A stretch of DNA of 33,056 nt, taken from NCBI RefSeq assembly GCF_944321625.1, contig NZ_CALUMA010000005.1, forward strand, positions 1 through 33,056. Reading direction: 5' to 3'. The stretch is from an uncultured Slackia sp. GTDB lineage: Bacteria > Actinomycetota > Coriobacteriia > Coriobacteriales > Eggerthellaceae. Positions 15,138 to 23,377 of the stretch are shown here, in pieces; position 1 is the stretch's first letter; each line of letters starts with the position of its first letter. Both the position numbers and the translations under genes were made by a program. The notes under the pieces are model-generated. The model was not told the origin of the DNA. It saw only the letters and a program-made list of their open reading frames with translations, and did no database searches.

Positions 15138-15968
15138 CTATTTTTGTTCCATTTCCGCAACGCCCTGCTGAGGAAGCTTCATCTTAAGGGCATAAATCAG
15201 GATGACGATACCGGCAAGCACGAGCGGTAGCGACAGGAGTTGTCCCATGGTGAGCCAGCCGCCCCACAGATAGCCCAACTGCACGTCGGGCTCGCGGATG
15301 AACTCGATCAGGAAGCGGAACATGCCGTACATGATCAGGAAGAGGCCGAAGTGCGTACCGCGCGGCAGAGGCGGCTTCTTGCGCGAAAGCGCGAACAGCA
15401 CGATGAAGATGATCACGCCCTCGAGCAGCGCCTCGTAGAGCTGCGAAGGATGGCGTGCCACCTCGCCCGCCGCGCCACCGAACACCACGCCCCACGGCAG
15501 GTCGGTGGGAGCGCCCCACAGCTCGCCGTTCACGAAGTTCGCGCAGCGTCCGAAGAAGAGCCCGATGGCGGCCCCGATGCACCCCATGTCGGCAAGCGTG
15601 AGAAACGGCATGCGCGTGATCTTTGCCGCCACCATGCCGCCCACGAGCACGCCGATGAGTCCGCCGTGGAAGCTCATGCCGCCCTCGTTGAACGCAAGAA
15701 TCTTTTCCGGATGCTCGAGATAGAACCCGTCGCCGTAAAACAGCACATATCCCAGGCGACCGCCCAGGATGACGCCGATGATGACGGCGAACACGATGGT
15801 GAAAAACGAATCCTCGTCGACGCGCACCTTCCAGCGCTTGGCAAGGTTCGCCATCACCAGAAACGCGCAGATGAATCCCGCGATATAGGCAAGCCCGTAC
15901 CAGCGCACCGCAAACGGCCCCACCTGAAACGCGATGGGATCCAACATCTGATAGATCTCGTTGAGCAT
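15138..15968 (-). CDS. lgt: Prolipoprotein diacylglyceryl transferase
   Basis: Membrane enzyme that transfers a diacylglyceryl group from phosphatidylglycerol to the lipobox cysteine, the first step of lipoprotein maturation. The 276-residue protein has about seven hydrophobic segments and the Lgt signatures: RWYGLAYIAGF near the N-terminus, GGRLGYVLFY, MSFHGGLIG with the essential histidine, the signature GRCANFVNGELWG and ARHPSQLYEA, and FRFLIEFIREPD. ATG 15968 is chosen because AGGAAGGG lies 5 nt upstream; the frame to 16004 lacks one. It follows the LCP gene on the same strand but is separated from it by a terminator. Confidence 0.96.
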   Translation of the reverse strand: MLNEIYQMLDPIAFQVGPFAVRWYGLAYIAGFICAFLVMANLAKRWKVRVDEDSFFTIVFAVIIGVILGGRLGYVLFYGDGFYLEHPEKILAFNEGGMSFHGGLIGVLVGGMVAAKITRMPFLTLADMGCIGAAIGLFFGRCANFVNGELWGAPTDLPWGVVFGGAAGEVARHPSQLYEALLEGVIIFIVLFALSRKKPPLPRGTHFGLFLIMYGMFRFLIEFIREPDVQLGYLWGGWLTMGQLLSLPLVLAGIVILIYALKMKLPQQGVAEMEQK

Positions 15969-16020
15969 CGAAACCCTTCCTAGCGCCCCGTTCACGCGAC
16001 GCACAATTCGCTCTTCATCA

Positions 16021-16049
16021 AGGAAAGCCGGCGGATGGCCCGCCGGTTT
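16021..16049 (-). terminator. Rho-independent terminator of the LCP gene
   Basis: On the minus strand CCGGCGG pairs perfectly with CCGCCGG around a 5-nt loop, followed by CTTTCCTT. The T-tract is interrupted, so some read-through into lgt is possible. It lies about 12 nt after the stop. Confidence 0.75.
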
Positions 16050-16060
16050 CCAGTCGCACC

Positions 16061-17686
16061 TTATTCGACAGCACCGACATCAGACGTTTCCGCGCCCTCA
16101 GCCAGGCCGTCGCCCGTTGAGCCATCGGTGGCTCCGCTGTCGGTTCCGCTGGCCGCAGTATCGCCCTGATCGCCCTCCGCGGCATCCGTCACGCCCTCTT
16201 CATCGGCGCCCCAGTCGGAGCCGACGACCACGAGGATATCGGTGTCAAACGTGTAGTGGATGGAATCCCATACGGCGCGGCCATGCCCCAGCAAAGCAAC
16301 CACGGCATTCGCCTGCTGCTCGAACTTCTCTTCCTTGTAGATGACCAGCGTCTCGTCGTAGACCTGCATGTTGGCGTTGCCCACGGAGGAAACCTTGAGC
16401 CCGCCTTCTTCAAGCAGATTCGCCGCCTCGGCAGCCGCGCCCTCGACGCCGCCGCCGTTGTTGACGGTGATGCTGAACGAATCGCCGTCGACCGACGCCA
16501 CAACGTCCTCAAGGGACTCCTTGGGAGTCTGCCCCTGCTTGACGCGCTCCATCATCGTGGTCCATGCGTCTTCGTCCATGGTCACGACGCGAGCGCCGTC
16601 CGAGGTGTAGGACTGCACGGGCATGGCACCCGACATGACCGAACCAAGCTCAAGCCCGCGCAGCGACTTCACAAAGGAGCCGAGCGCACGCACGTCCATA
16701 TCAGTCTTCAGGCAATTGGCGATCTTGTCCATATCCAGGTAGTAGCCGATGCCGTCGAGCGCCGACGCCTTGGACAGCATCCCCGCCGCCACCTGGGCCA
16801 TATGCGCGGCCCTGCCGTCGTCGGGCTGGTCGAAATCGTTGGCGCGGCACAGGAACAACGCCTGCTGGCCGTTGATGGTCTGGAAGCCGGAGGGAAGCGT
16901 CATATCGCCCGCATCGGGGTCGGACACCTCGGCGGGAAGCGTCACGGATATGCCGCCGAGCGCATCCACCAGCCCCTCGAGGCCCGCAGCATCGGTGCGC
17001 GCGTAATGAACCGCCTGAACGCCTGCGATCTCTTCCACCGCCTGGGCGAGTGCAGCGTCGCCGCCCTGGGCGTACGCATCGGAAAGGGTCTGCGATCCGT
17101 CGGGCAGCTGCACAGCGCCCGGCATGGTCACCACGGTCGCCTGACCGCTTGAAGCGTCGGTGCGCACGAGCGCGACGGCTTCAATCGCACCGGGGTCATC
17201 GTAGCTTGCGGCGAGTATGGTGTATTCCCCGACGTCTTGGACGCCGTCCGCCGCATCTGTCTGGCCATCTTCGGCGGGAGCGAGCACTTCGGAGAGCGCT
17301 CCCCCATCCGAGATGCAAAGGCGCGGGTCGATATTGCCGATGTAGACGAAGCTCGCAGCGACGCCCGCCACAACCAGCACGACGATCGCCAGCGCGATGC
17401 CGATGACAGCCTTACGGCGCCTGCCGGCATCGACCGAGCGCTTCAGGTAGTCACGCTGCCCGATGCGGTTCTCATAGGCGCGACGGCTTTCGCGCGTCGA
17501 AGTGCTGGGCAGCACCTGGTGTATTTCGCCGCGTTGCGCAGTGCGGGCGCGACGCGTATCGGAAAACTTCTTCTTACGCGAATAGATCGATGAAGACTCG
17601 CTGGGAAGCTGGCTTTTAATCGTAGCCTGGCGCACCTGGCGAGAGGTGCGCTTGAACTGCGAGCTGGACGGTCGGCGTGTCACCAT
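16061..17686 (-). CDS. LytR-CpsA-Psr (LCP) family protein with degenerate active site
   Basis: LCP proteins transfer teichoic acid-type or other glycopolymers onto peptidoglycan outside the membrane. This 541-residue protein has a basic cytoplasmic N-terminus (1-92), one membrane helix (about 93-117), an LCP-like domain (about 150-330), a LytR_C domain (about 400-490; SITVNNGGGVEGAAAEAANLL) and an acidic Gly/Thr/Ser tail. The LCP core is recognisable (TDASSGQATVVTMPG, LSDAYAQGG, LVDALGGISVTLP, INGQQALFLCRAND), but the usual PRD is replaced by MPGA and the R-x2-RQ motif by GRAAHMAQ, so key phosphate-binding arginines are missing. ATG 17686 starts 12 nt after murA, suggesting co-transcription. 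Confidence 0.82.
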   Translation of the reverse strand: MVTRRPSSSQFKRTSRQVRQATIKSQLPSESSSIYSRKKKFSDTRRARTAQRGEIHQVLPSTSTRESRRAYENRIGQRDYLKRSVDAGRRRKAVIGIALAIVVLVVAGVAASFVYIGNIDPRLCISDGGALSEVLAPAEDGQTDAADGVQDVGEYTILAASYDDPGAIEAVALVRTDASSGQATVVTMPGAVQLPDGSQTLSDAYAQGGDAALAQAVEEIAGVQAVHYARTDAAGLEGLVDALGGISVTLPAEVSDPDAGDMTLPSGFQTINGQQALFLCRANDFDQPDDGRAAHMAQVAAGMLSKASALDGIGYYLDMDKIANCLKTDMDVRALGSFVKSLRGLELGSVMSGAMPVQSYTSDGARVVTMDEDAWTTMMERVKQGQTPKESLEDVVASVDGDSFSITVNNGGGVEGAAAEAANLLEEGGLKVSSVGNANMQVYDETLVIYKEEKFEQQANAVVALLGHGRAVWDSIHYTFDTDILVVVGSDWGADEEGVTDAAEGDQGDTAASGTDSGATDGSTGDGLAEGAETSDVGAVE

Positions 17687-17698
17687 GGGCAGCGCCGC

Positions 17699-18982
17699 CT
17701 ACCAGTCGATGTCCTCATCGGGCTCGCGATGCAGACGCGCGCCCAGGCCGGTCAGCTTGCCCACGTAGTCCTCGTAGCCGCGATCGATGTGATGGATCTT
17801 GTGCACACGCGTGGTGCCCTCGGCGAAGATGCCCGCCAGGACGAGCGCCGCGCCGCAACGCAGGTCGGTCGCCTTGACGTCGGTGCCCTGGAGCCTGTCC
17901 ACGCCGCTCACGATGGCATGATGGTCCTCGATAGTGACCTCGGCGCCCATGCGGCCGATCTCGTCGGCGAACATGAAGCGGTTCTCGAACACGTTCTCGG
18001 TGATGACGGAGTTGCCCTGCGCCACCGCCGCGAGCAGCATGAACTGCGCCTGGAGGTCGGTGGGAAAGCCAGGATGCGGCAGCGTCTGGATGTCGATGGC
18101 CTTGAGCGGGCCCTTGCGCGACACGGTGATCCAGTCATCGCCGATCTCGACCGCGCATCCCATGGCGGAAAGCTTCATGAGCGCCATGCGCAGGAAGCCG
18201 GGCTCGATGCCGCGCACGGTCACAGGGCCGCCCATCATGGCGCCGCCCACCAGGAACGTGCCGGCCTCGATGCGGTCGCCCACCGTGGTGTGCTCGCAGG
18301 GATGCAGGTCGGACAGGTCCACGCCCTCCACGATGATGGTGGGCGAACCGGCGCCCGACACCTTGGCGCCCATGGCGTTGAGCATGTCGGCGAGGTCCTC
18401 AATCTCGGGTTCGCGCGCAGCGTTCTCGATGATGGTCTGGCCCTTGGCGGTGACCGCGCACATCATGGTGTTCTCGGTGGCTCCCACGCTGGGGAAATCG
18501 AGCGCCACGTAAGCGCCGTGCAGGCCGTTGGGAGTAGTCGCGTTGATATAGCCGTGGTCAGTCTCGAAGTTCACGCCCAGCGCATGCATGCCAATCATAT
18601 GCATGTCGATCTTGCGCGCGCCCAGGTTGCAGCCGCCCGGCATGGCAACACGGGCCTGGCCGAAACGTGCCACGAGCGGTCCCAGCACGGCGATGGAGGC
18701 GCGCATCTTGGACACGAGCTCATAGGGCGTTTCCCAGGTGTCGAGATCCTTGGTGTCCACCGTGAGCGAATGCCCTTCGCGCGAAACGCGGGCGCCCAGC
18801 TTTTCAAGCACCTTGGACATCACCGTGATATCGGAAATAAGGGGCACGTTGTGCAGCGTGGTTTCGCCCTGCCCCAGAATGGATGCGGCGATCAGCTTAA
18901 GCGCGGAGTTCTTCGCGCCGGAAATCTTCACTTCGCCCGTCAGCGGCGTGCCGCCTTCGACGACGATCATTTCTTTGGCCAT
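17699..18982 (-). CDS. murA: UDP-N-acetylglucosamine 1-carboxyvinyltransferase
   Basis: First committed step of peptidoglycan synthesis: transfer of enolpyruvate from PEP to UDP-GlcNAc. The 427-residue product has the normal length and signatures: GEVKISGAKNSALKLIAASIL at the N-terminus, RASIAVLGPLVARFGQARV, the active-site cysteine in MPGGCNLGARKIDMH (the fosfomycin target), and HPGFPTDLQAQFM and NRFMFADEIGRMG in the C-terminal domain. Because the cysteine is present, fosfomycin sensitivity is expected at the target level. ATG 18982 has AAAGGGGG at a 7-nt spacing; the longer frame to 19327 runs through a terminator and is rejected. It is followed 12 nt later by the LCP gene. Confidence 0.97.
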   Translation of the reverse strand: MAKEMIVVEGGTPLTGEVKISGAKNSALKLIAASILGQGETTLHNVPLISDITVMSKVLEKLGARVSREGHSLTVDTKDLDTWETPYELVSKMRASIAVLGPLVARFGQARVAMPGGCNLGARKIDMHMIGMHALGVNFETDHGYINATTPNGLHGAYVALDFPSVGATENTMMCAVTAKGQTIIENAAREPEIEDLADMLNAMGAKVSGAGSPTIIVEGVDLSDLHPCEHTTVGDRIEAGTFLVGGAMMGGPVTVRGIEPGFLRMALMKLSAMGCAVEIGDDWITVSRKGPLKAIDIQTLPHPGFPTDLQAQFMLLAAVAQGNSVITENVFENRFMFADEIGRMGAEVTIEDHHAIVSGVDRLQGTDVKATDLRCGAALVLAGIFAEGTTRVHKIHHIDRGYEDYVGKLTGLGARLHREPDEDIDW

Positions 18983-19346
18983 TGGGAATCCCCCTTTGCA
19001 TTCGCAATCATGCGGCATCTTCCTGCGGCGCGATGCCGCAGCGGAAACGATGCCTCGATACCCACCGGAAAGCGCCGTCATACGCCGGACGCATCCCAAG
19101 GGGCAATTTGGTCCGCCCGCTATTGTCCCAAAAACGAAAAAGAGGTTGAACCCCCAAGGCTCAACCTCCTCCAAAAACCATAGGGCGAAAATCGCGCCGC
19201 GCCCCGTACACGTCAAGCTTGCACAGCAAAAGCACCGCATGACCGCACGCAATGCACCGCACACATCAAACGACAGTAGGCAAACACCGCCCCGATGCCT
19301 GCAGACAAAAACCATCCGCGCCCTCAACCGGTCACGCGTTACACCG
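18983..19346. other. Gene-free region upstream of murA
   Basis: About 360 bp between murA and the Gln/Pro-rich membrane protein gene, both on the minus strand. It contains the terminator at 19136-19168 and, between that and murA, a possible -10 (GACAAT on the minus strand near 19126-19131) without a clear -35. No small gene or RNA was recognised. Confidence 0.4.
19136..19168 (-). terminator. Rho-independent terminator of the Gln/Pro-rich membrane protein gene
   Basis: On the minus strand GAGGTTGAGCC pairs with GGTTCAACCTC (11 bp with one G-U) and runs into TTTTTCGTTTTT. It lies about 180 nt after the stop codon, an unusually long 3' tail. Confidence 0.85.
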
Positions 19347-20618
19347 CTATCCCTCGTTCAAAATGGCGGGCATCACGTAATCGCGCGTGGGCGCGAACAG
19401 GTTTTCCATCTCATAGCGCCAACGCTCAGTATCGAGCTGCCAGGAGCCGTCGTCGGTCTGGTTGTAGTAGAACATCGCGTATTGGTAGCCAACGATCACG
19501 CCGCCGGGCACCTCATTCATATACACCATATCCTGCGCCTCGAGGAAAAGGTCATGCAGTTTTTGGGTGTCGTTGCGGTCGCCGCCGCCCTCGATATATT
19601 CCTGCACGAGGTATTCGTACGCGGTCTGGAACGGCAGACCTCCGATGCTCTCGAACCCGACGCCCACCTCAATCGATCCGTCATCCTGAGCGTAAACTCC
19701 TTCGATTGTGTATGTCACGCCATCGAGCTGCCACTTGGCATACTCCTCAGGGTCGATGCCGATGTCGGACAGCTGGAAACCGGTTGACGCCTGGAACTCC
19801 TCGTTCGACATCTGGGCGACTTCGGCGAGGCCTTCGGGCGTTTGGTTGACCCATGCGTCAAGACGCGGCTCAAGGTCCTGCCGTATCGCTTCCTCGGTTT
19901 CGGCGTCGGCCGCCCAGGACTCGCTGGAAGGAGCGTCACTGGAAGAATCGCTTGCGGAATCATCATATGTCGAGGAGGCAGAAGAGCTCGACGTGGAGTC
20001 GGCAATCGACGCCCCGCCCACCGCGGCAAGCAGCGAACAGCCGACGAACATCGTGAACACGAACGCGAGCGCCGAGAGGATGGAGCCGATGATGCCGCAG
20101 ATCTTGCCTATCTTGGCCTTGGTATTCGGGCCATTCTGCTTCACGTAGGACGAAGCCAGAACGATGGCGACGATACCGAGCGCGAGTCCGAAAAGCGTGC
20201 CGGCGCACAGCACAATGGACAGGATGCCGCACACGAGCGCAGCGATTGCTTTGCCCTCGCTTCGAGGCTGCGCATAAGGCTGCCCGGGCTGAGCCGCATA
20301 AGGCTGACCAGGTTGCGGCGCGTAGGTCTGCCCAGGTTGAGGCTGAGAGCCAGCCGCCTGCCATGGCTGCTGAGGCTGGGGGCCGTTCGCCTGCCATGGC
20401 TGCTGCGGCTGACCCTGGTTGGGCTGGAAGCCATACGGCTGCGCAGGCTGTGCCGGCTGCTGCGGCTGTGCAGGTTGTTGCGGTTGCGCAGGCTGTGCGC
20501 ACGCAGCGGGCTGCACGGGCTGCTGTGCCTGCGGTTGCGCCTGTTGCTGCGGCTGTTGAGGCTGACTGGGCGTTTCATTGGTTTCGGGATTCGTCGGATT
20601 GACGGGCGTATCGGTCAT
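19347..20618 (-). CDS. Gln/Pro-rich DUF4190-like membrane protein
   Basis: A 423-residue protein of three parts. Residues 1-120 are low complexity, built of repeated QPQQP, QPGQPY and PWQA units, and should be cytoplasmic and disordered. Two hydrophobic helices follow (about 125-160, AIAALVCGILSIVLCAG; and about 170-200, ICGIIGSILSALAFVFTMF), the arrangement of the DUF4190 family. After a Ser/Asp-rich linker, residues 235-423 form an acidic, probably extracytoplasmic domain (LEPRLDAWVNQTPEGLAEVA, QLDGVTYTIEGVYAQ, WRYEMENLF) that I do not recognise. GAGAGGGGAC precedes ATG 20618. Function unknown; such proteins often lie near cell-envelope genes, and murA is the next gene downstream. Confidence 0.8.
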   Translation of the reverse strand: MTDTPVNPTNPETNETPSQPQQPQQQAQPQAQQPVQPAACAQPAQPQQPAQPQQPAQPAQPYGFQPNQGQPQQPWQANGPQPQQPWQAAGSQPQPGQTYAPQPGQPYAAQPGQPYAQPRSEGKAIAALVCGILSIVLCAGTLFGLALGIVAIVLASSYVKQNGPNTKAKIGKICGIIGSILSALAFVFTMFVGCSLLAAVGGASIADSTSSSSASSTYDDSASDSSSDAPSSESWAADAETEEAIRQDLEPRLDAWVNQTPEGLAEVAQMSNEEFQASTGFQLSDIGIDPEEYAKWQLDGVTYTIEGVYAQDDGSIEVGVGFESIGGLPFQTAYEYLVQEYIEGGGDRNDTQKLHDLFLEAQDMVYMNEVPGGVIVGYQYAMFYYNQTDDGSWQLDTERWRYEMENLFAPTRDYVMPAILNEG

Positions 20619-20675
20619 AATCGTCCCCTCTCATGGCTGACGAGAAAGCGGCACGTCGCTGATGGCGAACATAGC

Positions 20676-20697
20676 GTCACAGCGTGACATAATTATA
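20676..20697 (-). promoter_or_regulatory. -10 and overlapping palindrome before the Gln/Pro-rich protein gene
   Basis: TATAAT is read on the minus strand at 20697-20692. Immediately downstream, at the expected start of transcription, lies the perfect palindrome GTCAC-AGC-GTGAC (20676-20688), about 60 bp before the start codon. The position suggests a repressor site. No -35 is clear. Confidence 0.5.
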
Positions 20698-20817
20698 TCG
20701 CCGCAAGAAAACCCTCTTCGTAAAATATTACCCCTGTTTGGCATCCAAACCCCAGGCCCGTGCAAGCCATTGGGCCGAATCTCTTCTATCTTTAGCAGGC
20801 TTCGTTTACGCGTAGGC

Positions 20818-20823
20818 TACAAT
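20818..20823 (+). promoter_or_regulatory. -10 element of the PNPOx-family gene
   Basis: TACAAT lies about 49 bp before the start codon of the gene at 20872. No -35 at the normal distance is recognisable. Confidence 0.4.
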
Positions 20824-20871
20824 CAGCAGCGACCACGAATCGTGCCACGCGACACATCGGAGGGAGAACCC

Positions 20872-21381
20872 ATGGAATTCAGAGCCATGCGACGCAAGAC
20901 GCAGGAACTTGATCGAGAATCGACCGCAGAGATTCTTGCACGCGGAACGTCAGGCGTGCTGGCAGTGGCAGGAGACGACGGCTATCCCTACGCCGTGCCC
21001 TTGAGCTACGCGTACGACCCAGAGCGAAACCGCATCGTATTCCACAGCGCAAAGACAGGCCACAAGATCGATGCGTTGCTGCACGAGCCCAAAGCTTCGT
21101 TCTGCGTTATCGACCAAGACATCGTGGAGCCTCAGAAGTTCACGACCTTCTTCCGCAGCGCCATCGCATTCGGATGCGTACGCATCATCGAGGACGAGAG
21201 CGAGAAACGCGACGCCATCAGGCTCCTGAACCGCCGCTACGCCCCCGCCATGCCCCAGGAGGCCGAAGACAAAGAAATTGATGCTTTCTGGAAATCGCTC
21301 CTCATGTTCGAACTCAATATCGAGCACCTCACCGGCAAAGAGGCCATCGAGCTCGTTCGCGCCCGAACTCCTCGCCAGTAA
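20872..21381 (+). CDS. Pyridoxamine 5'-phosphate oxidase family flavoprotein
   Basis: A 169-residue FMN-binding split-barrel protein of the PNPOx-like superfamily, closest in layout to the NimA/YhbP-type group. It starts with MRRKTQELDRESTAEILARGTSGVLAVAG, continues with the FMN-contacting GYPYAVPLSYAYD and IVFHSAKTGHKIDALL, and has VGCV-like SAIAFGCVRIIEDESE. Members of this group include nitroimidazole reductases, but most are uncharacterised, so no substrate is assigned. ATG 20872 has CGGAGGGAG at 5-6 nt; the longer frame to 20662 lacks support. The 3' end runs into a 39-bp tandem repeat shared with the convergent small gene. Confidence 0.88.
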   Translation: MEFRAMRRKTQELDRESTAEILARGTSGVLAVAGDDGYPYAVPLSYAYDPERNRIVFHSAKTGHKIDALLHEPKASFCVIDQDIVEPQKFTTFFRSAIAFGCVRIIEDESEKRDAIRLLNRRYAPAMPQEAEDKEIDAFWKSLLMFELNIEHLTGKEAIELVRARTPRQ

Positions 21382-21491
21382 GAAACGAGAGGCGGGACTT
21401 CGGCCAAGCAAAGTCACTCATAGACAAAGGACGGAACCTCGATCAAGCAGAGCCATTCGGAAACAAGGCGAGTCGTTTCAGGCAAGCAAAT
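21375..21491. repeat. Three tandem 39-bp repeats
   Basis: Three diverged head-to-tail copies occupy 21491-21453, 21452-21414 and 21413-21375 (read on the minus strand). Each starts with a variant of TTTGCTTG; the plus-strand hexamer CAAGCA recurs at 21405, 21444 and 21483, exactly 39 bp apart. The unit is a multiple of three and gives 13-residue repeats in the minus-strand small gene (CLPETTRLVSEWL, CLIEVPSFVYE). The last copy overlaps the stop codon of the PNPOx-family gene. Confidence 0.8.
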
Positions 21492-21704
21492 CTTCGAAGA
21501 TACAAAGAAGGGGCCGTGAGGCCCCTTCTGCATGTCGCGCTTCCATGCGCGGTTGACGCGCGCCCGATTGTATTTGGCATCGCCGTGCGCACCGTGCCCG
21601 CATGCGAACCCGTTATAACGCGGCTTCTTGGCAAGCGTTGCCTCTTCGGCAGACAAATGCCACACCGCCCCGCGCTTAGGCACGCGTTTCGCTTTCTTAG
21701 ACAT
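21414..21704 (-). CDS. Small basic protein of unknown function
   Basis: A 96-residue open frame with a strong ribosome site (GGGAGGTGGGGTC before ATG 21704). The N-terminal 60 residues look like a genuine protein: lysine/arginine-rich, with RGAVWHLSAEEATLAKKPRY, then CGHGAHGDAKYNRARVNRAWK. The C-terminal 35 residues are different: they cross a perfect 10-bp hairpin (21506-21529) that resembles a terminator and then two copies of a 39-bp tandem repeat, one of which supplies the stop codon. If the terminator works, much of the mRNA would end before a stop codon. I do not recognise a characterised family. Confidence 0.65.
   Translation of the reverse strand: MSKKAKRVPKRGAVWHLSAEEATLAKKPRYNGFACGHGAHGDAKYNRARVNRAWKRDMQKGPHGPFFVSSKICLPETTRLVSEWLCLIEVPSFVYE
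21502..21529 (-). terminator. Terminator-like hairpin inside the small basic gene
   Basis: AGAAGGGGCC pairs perfectly with GGCCCCTTCT around a 4-nt loop and, on the minus strand, is followed by TTGTAT, a weak U-tract. It lies within codons 59-67 of the small gene at 21414-21704. Confidence 0.5.
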
Positions 21705-21753
21705 GACCCCACCTCCCTTCGAATCGCTCCTCGCATAACACGTCAAATTTATC

Positions 21754-21972
21754 GAATTACGAACTCCATGTACAACATATTTGGTGAAAAACGCCATTAT
21801 TTTCGAGTTGCGAACTCCCATTAATCGATGAAAAGCCTTTGCGGAGGCCAATTGCATTTGGAAACCGCGTTTTTCATATCGCTGCCGAGCCAAAGAGATA
21901 GTCTTACCGCGCCGAAGCGCCTCCAAAGCTCCTTCAACGAAGGGATTCCCTTGTACACAGAGTTCGCAACTC
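21754..21972. repeat. Three GAGTTCGCAACTC palindromes in an outward-facing inverted arrangement
   Basis: The 13-bp palindrome is perfect at 21805-21817 and 21960-21972 and diverged (GAGTTCGTAATTC) at 21754-21766. The similarity extends about 40 bp beyond the palindrome: both perfect copies are followed by AAAATAAT and GGCGTTTTT, one reading left and the other reading right. They flank about 140 bp with no clear gene. The array looks like divergent promoters or operators, possibly of a lost gene; the nearest gene is the small basic protein. Confidence 0.65.
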
Positions 21973-22050
21973 AAAATAATTGGCGTTTTTTGAATAAATA
22001 CGTGCACATGCGCAGGGTCGGCCCAGCAGGCAACCCTCGAGACGTGGCAT

Positions 22051-22113
22051 GAAACAGCGAAAGCCGCCCTCGCACCGGAGATTCGTGGGCTCTCGGAGGC
22101 GAAGCGTACTTCG
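22051..22113. repeat. Intergenic repeat, copy A
   Basis: A 63-bp segment about 80% identical to 22259-22321. Both begin GAAACAGCGA, share CCGGAGATTCGTGGG and end GCGAAGCGTACTTCG. The part between the first two blocks differs. The gene-free stretch 21705-22423 is largely made of such repeats; another fragment with GAGCGTACTTCGTACGC lies near 22183-22200. Confidence 0.7.
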
Positions 22114-22251
22114 CGCGCACTTCCAGATCCATCAAAAACAGCGAGACGCGACGAGGTGCCGAAGATAGCCCCGTCATGCGGCCGAGCGTACTTCGTACGC
22201 ATCGAAGAATAAAGGCTATGTCAGACGACCAGAGCTTTCAAGCTTCGAGGC

Positions 22252-22368
22252 ACGGAACGAAACAGCGAGGCCCGCTCCAGTGCCGGAGATTCGTGGGGTT
22301 TCGGAAGCGAAGCGTACTTCGTACGCGAGCTTCCGAAAGCGCGCGAAGAATCGGTGCTGGAGCGGGCC
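22252..22368. repeat. Intergenic repeat, copy B, forming a long hairpin
   Basis: Starts with ACGGAACGAAACAGCGAG, identical to 14349-14366. It is followed by a hairpin of about 100 nt: GGCCCGCTCCAG (22269-22280) pairs perfectly with CTGGAGCGGGCC (22357-22368), TTTCGGAAGC (22299-22308) with GCTTCCGAAA (22329-22338), and GCGTAC with GTACGC at the tip (22312-22326). It shares 63 bp with copy A. It lies 24 bp before the tsf terminator. Confidence 0.75.
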
Positions 22369-22391
22369 GCAGCGTCGTATCGTTTAATACG

Positions 22392-22418
22392 AAAAAGGCC
22401 GTTCGGAAGAACGGCCTT
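22392..22418 (-). terminator. Rho-independent terminator of tsf
   Basis: On the minus strand AAGGCCGTTC pairs perfectly with GAACGGCCTT around a 4-nt loop, followed by TTTTTC. It begins 5 nt after the tsf stop codon and ends the rpsB-tsf operon. Confidence 0.93.
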
Positions 22419-22423
22419 AAAAA

Positions 22424-23281
<858 letters not shown>

Positions 23282-23377
23282 GTTTGGATTCCTTTTCTCT
23301 TCGAAAATTACGCGGGCGTTTTCTCAAACGAGCCGCCCAGACTTGCGATCCGGGCGGCACTGCTCACAAGCGGTTCG

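Noticed and set aside
21705..22202. Upstream extension of the small basic gene (a 262-codon open frame)
   Set aside because: The extension runs through palindromes and repeats and has no ribosome site, whereas ATG 21704 has an excellent one; it may hide a gene fragment near 21825-21960, but I cannot support it.
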